The notes beneath the pieces are model-generated. The model saw only the letters and a list, made by a program, of their open reading frames with translations. It did no database searches and was not told where the DNA came from. The translations under genes were made by a program, and so were the position numbers. Shown in pieces: positions 1 to 5,129 of a DNA stretch of 5,129 nucleotides. Every line of letters starts with the position of its first letter. The first letter of the stretch is position 1. Source of the stretch: OMOG01 sp041485845 (GTDB taxonomy: Bacteria > Acidobacteriota > Terriglobia > Bryobacterales > Bryobacteraceae); contig JBGPKH010000648.1 in the NCBI GenBank assembly GCA_041485845.1, positions 1 to 5,129 of the forward strand, given 5' to 3'.

Positions 1-270
1 CTGACGAAGGCCGAGTACGAGGCCAAGCGGGCTGCCCTCCTGGGACCGGCGGCTCCCGCGGCTGCCGCCCCGTCAGCGGCCGCACCTTCGAGTCCCGCAC
101 CCTCTGCGTACGCCTCGGCGCCGGCGGCGCAAGCACCAGCGTCGCCGCAACTCGCGGCGCTCGAAGAAGCTTACAAGGCGGGCGTGCTGACGAAAGCGGA
201 CTACGATGCCAAACGGGCCGCACTCCTTGGGGGGGCGGCGCCCGCGGCTCCCGCCCCGGGACCGGCCGCG
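1..270 (+). repeat. In-frame tandem repeat with 186-bp period encoding SHOCT-like motif plus Ala/Pro linker
   Basis: Bases 1-84 align without gaps to 187-270, with 67 of 84 identical by hand count. Over the motif core (1-45 against 187-231) there are 9 differences, all at third codon positions: seven synonymous and two Glu-to-Asp. In the following linker the differences also change amino acids. The core is therefore held at protein level while the linker drifts, which points to an older duplication under purifying selection rather than a recent copy. The second copy has its leading helix (LAALEEAYKAG, 151-183); the matching part of the first copy would lie upstream of the window, so more copies are possible. 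Confidence 0.85.
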
Positions 271-1383
271 GCCTATTCGCCGCAGAATTCCCCCGCTCCG
301 CAAGCTCCCGCCGCGCGCGGCAATTACCTGGTTTTGAAGAAAGTCGCGCTCATGGACCAGAGCGGCTTCGACCACCCCATACCGGTGGCCACCATGCTGG
401 TCCCCTCCGAATGGCAAACCCAGGGGGGAACCCAGTGGAATGTCCGGGATAGCTGCAACCCGATTCGGATCCAGTTTCGCGCCAGCGGTCCCGACGGCCG
501 CGGTTTCGAGGTATTCCCGGCCCAAGCGTGGTCCTGGGCCGACGATCCCACATTCCTGCGGCAATCAGCCGCACAGCAGGCGCAGATGGGAACCCACGCA
601 TGCGATGTCATGCCTCCTATGGCAGCGGCTGACTATCTCCGCCGGAACATCGGGCAGGTCCGGCCCAACGCGCAAATCGTAGCTATGGAGCCACTGCCGA
701 AATTAATGCAGAGCTTGCAGCAGCAGGCGCGCCAGGCCGAACAGCAGGCGCTGCAGTATGGATTGCAGCAGCGCGTGCGTCCCGACACGGTGCGGGCGCG
801 TCTGCGTTACAGCCTCAACGGTCAACCCGTGGAGGAGTGGGTCATCGTCACCACGATGGCCATCGGCACCGTCAGCCCCACCATGAATGCGTCCGGGCAA
901 ATGATGCAAACCTCCAGCTACAGTTGCAATGCGTCGTGGATCGCCGAGCGGGCCCCGCAAGGCCAGTTGGAAGCCTCCGAGAAGATGTTCGAAATGCTGC
1001 TCTCCACCATCCGATCCAATCCCGAGTGGGTGGCTCGCGTAACCAAGAACAATGCCGAGATTTTCAAGAGCGAGCACGCCGAAATCGGCAAGCGTGTCGC
1101 CATCAACGGAAAACTAGGCGAGGATCTGGGCAACATCCGCCGCGAGGCCGCGGGGAACCAGGCCAGAAGCGAAGACCACATCTTCGGACAGTTCAGCCAG
1201 GCCACGCTCGGCGTGGAGACTTACCGCAATCCGATTTCGGGCGAGACCTGGGATCTCAGCAATCAGTACAACCATGCCTGGGTAAATAATCGGAACGAGA
1301 TCGTGCTTTCCGACCAGGAAGGCTGGGATCCGAACGTCGCCTTGAAGGGCGACTGGACCGCCATGCAGCACGTCCGGCAGTAG
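1..1383 (+). CDS. SHOCT-repeat protein of unknown function, 5'-truncated by the window edge
   Basis: Frame 1 is open from the first base to TAG at 1381-1383, giving 460 visible residues; the true start lies upstream. Residues 1-15 and 51-77 are SHOCT-like motifs (short amphipathic helical hairpins, pattern L..L.....G.LT...Y.AKRAALL), joined and followed by Ala/Pro-rich linkers (about 16-50 and 78-106). From about 107 the protein looks globular: an EW..QGG..W segment near 137-146, a Gln-rich helical stretch around 235-257, a strand-rich part with NGQPVEEW near 273-280, and a C-terminal signature at 404-445 (GVETY.NP.SGE, Y.HAW.N, LSD, WDPN). I recall similar C-termini in uncharacterised bacterial proteins but cannot name a family. 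SHOCT motifs are thought to mediate oligomerisation or protein contacts, usually singly at C-termini; here they precede the main domain. No catalytic motif or cysteine cluster is visible, and localisation cannot be judged without the N-terminus. The next gene starts 9 bases downstream. The reading frame is certain; the function is unknown. Confidence 0.88.
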   Translation: MTKAEYEAKRAALLGPAAPAAAAPSAAAPSSPAPSAYASAPAAQAPASPQLAALEEAYKAGVLTKADYDAKRAALLGGAAPAAPAPGPAAAYSPQNSPAPQAPAARGNYLVLKKVALMDQSGFDHPIPVATMLVPSEWQTQGGTQWNVRDSCNPIRIQFRASGPDGRGFEVFPAQAWSWADDPTFLRQSAAQQAQMGTHACDVMPPMAAADYLRRNIGQVRPNAQIVAMEPLPKLMQSLQQQARQAEQQALQYGLQQRVRPDTVRARLRYSLNGQPVEEWVIVTTMAIGTVSPTMNASGQMMQTSSYSCNASWIAERAPQGQLEASEKMFEMLLSTIRSNPEWVARVTKNNAEIFKSEHAEIGKRVAINGKLGEDLGNIRREAAGNQARSEDHIFGQFSQATLGVETYRNPISGETWDLSNQYNHAWVNNRNEIVLSDQEGWDPNVALKGDWTAMQHVRQ

Positions 1384-1392
1384 GGCGGCCGT

Positions 1393-2346
1393 ATGCAGAT
1401 CTTCCTTGCGCTGTTCATTCTCGGGACGGTGCTCAGCGGCTGGACGGCCTGGCGGCGCAGCCCCCGATACTCCGCCCGGGCCACCTGGCTCTGCGCCGGC
1501 GCGATGCTGGTCACGATGGCCGTGGTGGGCGGCGTCGCCGCGTGGGTGGTCCCATCGCTATTGCCGGCCATCACTTGGATGGCGATCCCACTGCTCATCG
1601 CTTTTATCCTGCTGGCGGTGATTGGGATTTCTGCTTTCATACTGCGGGCCACCGATGGCCCCATGGCGAAGGTTCCCTCGTCGGCGCCGCTGGTCGACCT
1701 GCACCGCCGCAAGTTCCATCGGATCGCCAAGGGCATCGGGATTGCAGTCCTGCTGCTGGCCGCCCTGGACATTTATCCGCCGATCCGGCCAGTGGGCTCG
1801 ATGTTCGCGGGCTTGCTGGCGATCTGCGCCGTTCCCGCGCTGTTCGGTCTGCGCCACAAGGCGCTCCGCAATGACCGCGGGGTCTCGGCGCTGATGGCGA
1901 ATCCGTGGGTTCACTGGCAGTATGCCCAGGCCGAGTGGGAGGCCTTGGCGAATATTCAGTTCCCGAAGCAGGCGAAGCCGGCATTCTCCTGGAAACGGAA
2001 TTGCGGAGCGGGGCTGCTGTTCTGGGTCAACTGGCCAGTCCGCAACGCTGCGCAGGCGAAGCGCCGCCGCATGATCGCGGCTCCGGCACGGGCCTGGTTC
2101 GGACCCGACGGGCTTCTCATCGGCGACGATTACACTCCGTGGTCTCTTTCCGGCACCTACCTTCTGGGAGCGGGGGTCAGATCCGACCCGCCCGCTCGCC
2201 TGGTGCTCCGGTTCTACGTTTATGGCGGCCGTGGCGCCAACGTGGACAAGTCCGTACCGCTGCCGGAAGGCGCCGGCCACGAACTGGAATTGCTCCAGCA
2301 TAACCTCCACCAGATCTGCCCCCGCGCGAAAATTGCCGTCTCATAG
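1393..2346 (+). CDS. Uncharacterised multi-pass membrane protein with soluble C-terminal domain
   Basis: This 317-residue protein is of no family I can name. Hydrophobic segments at about 1-17, 32-57, 60-84, 113-128 and 133-153 predict some five transmembrane helices; the first begins right at the initiator, supporting the ATG at 1393. Arg-rich loops (RRSPR at 21-25, HRRKFHR at 104-110) would be cytoplasmic by the positive-inside rule. After the membrane part comes a motif ANPWVHWQYAQAEW (169-182), which resembles a W.Y...EW signature I recall from uncharacterised bacterial membrane proteins. A Trp/aromatic stretch follows at 208-214, then a strand-rich C-terminal domain (227-317) with FGPDGLLIGDD..PW at 236-250 and a helix-like end (HELELLQHNLHQI). 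That layout could be a small beta domain of PH-like type, which is a guess. Only a weak AGGG overlapping the preceding stop codon could serve as ribosome binding site, so translation is probably coupled to the upstream gene, 9 bases away. No enzymatic motif is visible. Confidence 0.82.
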   Translation: MQIFLALFILGTVLSGWTAWRRSPRYSARATWLCAGAMLVTMAVVGGVAAWVVPSLLPAITWMAIPLLIAFILLAVIGISAFILRATDGPMAKVPSSAPLVDLHRRKFHRIAKGIGIAVLLLAALDIYPPIRPVGSMFAGLLAICAVPALFGLRHKALRNDRGVSALMANPWVHWQYAQAEWEALANIQFPKQAKPAFSWKRNCGAGLLFWVNWPVRNAAQAKRRRMIAAPARAWFGPDGLLIGDDYTPWSLSGTYLLGAGVRSDPPARLVLRFYVYGGRGANVDKSVPLPEGAGHELELLQHNLHQICPRAKIAVS

Positions 2347-2385
2347 GAACTTCCCCGTTCCCTGCCCGTCTAACCCACTAGCCCG

Positions 2386-2392
2386 AAGGGAG
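2386..2392 (+). promoter_or_regulatory. Ribosome binding site for the permease gene
   Basis: AAGGGAG lies 7 bases before ATG at 2400, an ideal spacing, and it decides the start. An in-frame TTG at 2394 is only one base from the motif and is unlikely to be used. The 53-base gap between the previous stop and this ATG (2347-2399) shows no recognisable -10/-35 promoter pair and no terminator. Confidence 0.75.
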
Positions 2393-2399
2393 CTTGTCC

Positions 2400-4859
2400 A
2401 TGGAAACACTGCTCAACGACCTGAAGCACGCCATTCGTCTTCTGCGCCAGAGCCCCGGCTTCACCGCCACCGCCATCTCCGCGCTGGCTTTGGGGATCGG
2501 CGCCAACACCGCCATCTTCTCGGTGGTCAACGCCGTCCTCCTGAAGCCGCTCCCCTTCCCGCAGCCGGACCGCATCGTCCAGTTGATGAACAGTTCCCCG
2601 CAGGGCGCCGGCGCGGCAGCCAGCGTACCGAAGTACAACATCTGGCGCTCGCAAAACCAGGTGCTGGAAGACGTGTCTGCCTACGATACCGGCGGCCCCG
2701 GCATGAACATCGCCGGCGGCGACCGCCCCGAACAGGTCAAGGGCATTCACGTTTCGCATGAGTTCTTCCGGCTCTTCGGCGCCCCCGTGGCACTCGGCCG
2801 CACCTTCCTCCCCGACGAGGATCGCCCGCGCGGGGGCCGGGTCGCGGTGCTCGGGAATGGCCTGTGGCAGCGCCGCTTCGGTTCCGATCCCTCGGTCATC
2901 GGCAAATCGCTCTCACTCGGAGGCGAGCCGTACACCATCATCGGCGTCCTCGGCGCGGGCTTCACCTTCTCCGACCCGCCTCCCGACCTCTACCTCCCCT
3001 TCCAGGCCGACCCCAACAGTACCCAGCAGGCCCACTATTTCCAATCCGCCGCCCGCCTCAAACCGGGCGTCTCCCTCAAGGCTGCCAAGGCTGGGCTGGC
3101 CCTGGCCGCTGAAGAGTTCAGGCGCAAATTCCCCGGCGCCATCGGCCCCAACGCCAGCTTCACCGTCGAGCCGATGCAGCAGATCATGGTGCGCAACGTT
3201 CGCTCGGCACTTTACATCCTGCTGGGCGCGGTGGGGTGCGTGCTACTGATCGCCTGCGCCAATGTGGCCAACCTGCTGCTGGCCCGCGCATCGGTCCGCA
3301 CGCGCGAGATCTCCATCCGGGCGGCTATGGGCGCCGGGCGCGGCCGCATCGTCCGCCAACTGCTCACCGAGAGCGTGTTGCTTTCGCTCTCCGGCGGCCT
3401 GCTGGGCCTCGCACTCGGCGCATTCGGCGTGCGCGCTTTGCTGGCGCTCAATCCTGGCAATATCCCGCGCATCGGCATCGACGGATCGGGGGTCCCGCTC
3501 GATTGGACCGTCCTGGGCTTCACGCTGCTGCTTTCCGTGCTCACCGGCGTGGTCTTCGGACTGGTTCCGGCGCTTCAGGCTTCGCGCGCCGATCTCAATT
3601 GCACGCTCAAGGAATCCGGCGCTCGCGGCGGCTCCGGCCTGCGCCAGAACAAGACGCGCAGCCTTCTGGTGGTCGCCGAAATGGCGCTCGCCATCGTCCT
3701 GCTGGTAGGCGCCGGCCTGCTCATCCGCACCTTCGCCGCGCTGCACAAGGTGGCGCCGGGCTTCGACCCGCACAACGTGCTCACCATGGAGACCTCGCTC
3801 ACCGGGACGAACTTCGAGCGCACCGCGCCGATTTCGGATCTGGCGCGACAGGCCACAGACCGCATCCAGGCGCTGCCCGGCGTACAGGCCGCCGCCGCGA
3901 GCTGCTACCTGCCGCTCGAAGGCGGTCTTGGCCTGGGATTCATCATCGAAGGCCGCCCGCTCGGCGACGCTCGGGTTCACGGGGGCGCCGGATGGGCCTA
4001 CGTGACGCACCGCTTTTTCGACGTCTTCAAGGTGCCGATCGTGCGCGGCCGCGGTTTCACCGAACGGGATGACGCTGCCGCGCCGGGCGTTGTCCTGATC
4101 AACGAGGCGTTTGCGCGGCAGTACTGGCCGAAGCAGGATCCCATCGGCCAGCGCCTCCGCATCGGACCGGGCATGGGGCCGGCTTTTAACGAGCCCGCGA
4201 GAGAGATCGTGGGGATCGTCCGCGACGCGCGCGACGCGGGCCTCAACAGCAACCCGCAGCCGCAAATGTTTGTGCCCGTTCCGCAGGTTCGCGATGGCGT
4301 GATGGCGCTCAACAATCGCTTCATGCCGCTTCGGTGGGTGGTTCGCACCAGTGTGACGCCGTTCTCGCTCTCCGCGCCCATTCAGCGGGTCTTCCAGGAT
4401 CTCGCCGATCTCCCGGTGGCCAACGTCCGCTCCATGGACCAGGTGGTGGTGCAATCCACCGCGCGCAACCAGTTCAACACCTTGCTGCTGGGAATCTTCG
4501 CGTTTGTCGCGATCCTGCTAGCGTCCATTGGACTGTACGGGCTGATGGCCTATTCGGTGGAGCAGCGGACGCTCGAATTCGGCATCCGTCTCGCGTTGGG
4601 CGCCGATTCTCCCGCACTGCGCAACATGATCGTGCGGCAGGCCATGCTGCTGGCAGTCGCCGGAATCGCTGCCGGCCTGGGAGCGGCCTACGGCCTCACG
4701 CGCCTGATGGCCACCATGCTGTTCGATGTGAAGCCGACCGATCCGCTGGTTTTTGGAGGAGTCGCTTTCCTGTTGGGAACGGTTGCCTTTCTGGCGAGCT
4801 ATTTGCCCGCGCGCCGCGCCGTCCGTATCGACCCGGTAGTGGCGCTGCGTTATCAGTAG
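2400..4859 (+). CDS. ADOP-type duplicated FtsX/MacB-like ABC transporter permease
   Basis: The 819-residue inner-membrane protein has the layout of the acidobacterial duplicated orphan permeases (about 800 residues). Numbered from ATG 2400, a short cytoplasmic start (LLNDLKHAIRLLRQSPGFT) leads into TM1 at about 22-48. A MacB-type periplasmic domain spans about 49-262, and FtsX domain 1 about 268-395, with its typical ACANVANLLLARAS and RE.SIRAA.GA.R.RI.RQLLTES. The plan then repeats: TM5 at about 420-445, a second periplasmic domain at about 446-688, and FtsX domain 2 from about 692, with SIGLYGLMAYSVEQRT and E.GIRLALGA. It ends in YLPARRAVRIDPVVALRYQ, a usual C-terminus for the family. MacB relatives use periplasmic movement driven by a cytoplasmic ATPase to export substrates or extract lipoproteins. 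No ATPase, membrane-fusion or outer-membrane partner is encoded in this window, as is normal for ADOPs, so the substrate and energy source are unknown. It is full length with no frameshift. Family assignment is firm; the role is not. Confidence 0.95.
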   Translation: METLLNDLKHAIRLLRQSPGFTATAISALALGIGANTAIFSVVNAVLLKPLPFPQPDRIVQLMNSSPQGAGAAASVPKYNIWRSQNQVLEDVSAYDTGGPGMNIAGGDRPEQVKGIHVSHEFFRLFGAPVALGRTFLPDEDRPRGGRVAVLGNGLWQRRFGSDPSVIGKSLSLGGEPYTIIGVLGAGFTFSDPPPDLYLPFQADPNSTQQAHYFQSAARLKPGVSLKAAKAGLALAAEEFRRKFPGAIGPNASFTVEPMQQIMVRNVRSALYILLGAVGCVLLIACANVANLLLARASVRTREISIRAAMGAGRGRIVRQLLTESVLLSLSGGLLGLALGAFGVRALLALNPGNIPRIGIDGSGVPLDWTVLGFTLLLSVLTGVVFGLVPALQASRADLNCTLKESGARGGSGLRQNKTRSLLVVAEMALAIVLLVGAGLLIRTFAALHKVAPGFDPHNVLTMETSLTGTNFERTAPISDLARQATDRIQALPGVQAAAASCYLPLEGGLGLGFIIEGRPLGDARVHGGAGWAYVTHRFFDVFKVPIVRGRGFTERDDAAAPGVVLINEAFARQYWPKQDPIGQRLRIGPGMGPAFNEPAREIVGIVRDARDAGLNSNPQPQMFVPVPQVRDGVMALNNRFMPLRWVVRTSVTPFSLSAPIQRVFQDLADLPVANVRSMDQVVVQSTARNQFNTLLLGIFAFVAILLASIGLYGLMAYSVEQRTLEFGIRLALGADSPALRNMIVRQAMLLAVAGIAAGLGAAYGLTRLMATMLFDVKPTDPLVFGGVAFLLGTVAFLASYLPARRAVRIDPVVALRYQ

Positions 4860-4936
4860 AGACGGCGTGCCGCCCGTGGCCGCCTCATGCCAACGGTCCA
4901 TCCTGAGGAGGAGAACTGTAGCGTCCAGTTGCCCAG

Positions 4937-4959
4937 CGCTTGCCAGGCTGCCACAAGCG
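4937..4959 (+). other. Stem-loop after the permease gene, possible transcript 3' end
   Basis: CGCTTG (4937-4942) is perfectly complementary to CAAGCG (4954-4959), with an 11-base loop in which GG and CC could add two inner pairs. It lies 77 bases past the permease stop. No run of T follows, so it is not a classical intrinsic terminator. It could stabilise the 3' end of the message or be chance in GC-rich DNA. Confidence 0.3.
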
Positions 4960-5034
4960 AGTCCCGCCTCCCATCCCCCAAAACGGTTAGTAAGGCGTCA
5001 CGGAAGAATAACCTGGACAGTAACCAGATCTCAC

Positions 5035-5088
5035 CGCGGAGAAACGGAGACGCGGAGATTTGCGCGGAGAAGAAACAGGGAGAGGAGA
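5035..5088. repeat. Short tandem GGAGA repeat cluster (8-bp unit CGCGGAGA)
   Basis: The octamer CGCGGAGA occurs at 5035-5042, 5051-5058 and 5063-5070. A variant AACGGAGA fills 5043-5050, and a TTTG insert separates the third and fourth units. Two further GGAGA cores follow at 5079-5083 and 5084-5088. This resembles the 'CACGGAGACACGGAGA'-style purine-rich repeats that I recall between genes in many large environmental bacterial genomes, including Acidobacteriota and Planctomycetes, and which are often mis-annotated as small Arg/Glu-rich proteins. It is preceded by TAACC (5021-5025), a common companion of that repeat. Function is unknown. Confidence 0.6.
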
Positions 5089-5129
5089 GCAAGCGGATTC
5101 GCGTGAATTGGCGGTCGCGACTCGCAGTC

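Larger units (their letters stand above)
4860..5129. other. Non-coding region downstream of the permease gene
   Basis: The 270 bases after the permease stop contain no convincing gene on either strand. The open frames here have no good start context, resemble no family, and owe their composition to the purine-rich repeat near the end. An AGGAGG-like stretch at 4906-4911 is not followed by a start codon at a useful distance. No promoter, tRNA or T-tract terminator is seen. The region contains the stem-loop and the GGAGA repeat listed separately. Confidence 0.65.

Noticed and set aside
184..186. GTG as a possible start of the first gene
   Set aside because: The same frame is open to the first base of the window and encodes a matching SHOCT-like motif upstream, with third-position-only divergence, so this GTG is an internal Val codon.
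73..564. 163-codon open frame on the - strand with an Arg-rich stretch
   Set aside because: The Arg run is just the antisense of the Ala/Pro-rich linker codons of the SHOCT-repeat gene.
1558..2310. 250-codon open frame on the - strand opposite the membrane protein gene
   Set aside because: It is a shadow of the + strand gene, with low-complexity Arg/Gln/Gly composition and no family resemblance. The + strand frame has clear transmembrane segments and tight spacing to its neighbour.
3243..4454. 403-codon open frame on the - strand inside the permease gene
   Set aside because: It is antisense to the FtsX-type coding sequence. Its composition is rich in His, Arg, Ala and Glu, as expected from GC-rich shadow frames, and it has no recognisable domain.
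4863..4872. CGGC-GT-GCCG palindrome right after the permease stop as terminator
   Set aside because: A two-base loop is too tight to form, the stem is four pairs, and no T-tract follows.
4985..5025. GGTTA (4985-4989) with TAACC at 5009-5013 and 5021-5025 as an attachment site or terminator
   Set aside because: Five-base matches are expected by chance, the pairing does not extend, and there is no integrase, target duplication or T-run.
5035..5088. CRISPR array
   Set aside because: The repeated unit is only 8 bp and essentially contiguous, with no spacers of regular length and no cas gene in the window.
4853..5106. Two 79-codon open frames (one per strand) after the permease gene
   Set aside because: Neither has a supporting ribosome binding site or family resemblance. 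Their ends are translations of the GGAGA repeat, a known source of spurious small proteins.

Overview
The window is GC-rich, densely coding bacterial DNA with three genes, all on the + strand, followed by about 270 bases of non-coding sequence. The best taxonomic clue is the third gene. It encodes a duplicated FtsX/MacB-type permease with no ATPase gene beside it, the architecture known as ADOP (acidobacterial duplicated orphan permease). Such genes form large paralogous families in Acidobacteriota, for example Solibacter and 'Ellin'-type soil isolates. The high GC and the purine-rich GGAGA repeat after the last gene fit a soil acidobacterium, probably Solibacter/Bryobacter-like, but that assignment is inference.

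Layout: (1) 1-1383 is the 3' part of a gene whose start lies upstream of the window. Its protein begins, as far as visible, with two near-identical SHOCT-like helical motifs on Ala/Pro-rich linkers. A globular part of no recognised family follows, with a Gln-rich helix in the middle and a distinctive C-terminal signature. (2) 1393-2346 starts only 9 bases after that stop and encodes a 317-residue membrane protein with about five N-terminal transmembrane segments and a soluble C-terminal domain of unknown function. (3) 2400-4859, preceded by a clear ribosome binding site, encodes the 819-residue ADOP-type permease. (4) 4860-5129 holds no convincing gene. It contains one stem-loop and an 8-bp GGAGA-type repeat cluster.

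Genes 1 and 2 look like a translationally coupled pair: a SHOCT-bearing protein plus a membrane partner, both uncharacterised. The permease has its own strong ribosome binding site and may be a separate unit that merely follows in the same direction. No RNA gene, CRISPR array, insertion sequence or defence system is visible. The most unusual thing here is the tandem SHOCT-like repeat and the gene pair that carries it; the rest is ordinary acidobacterial sequence.
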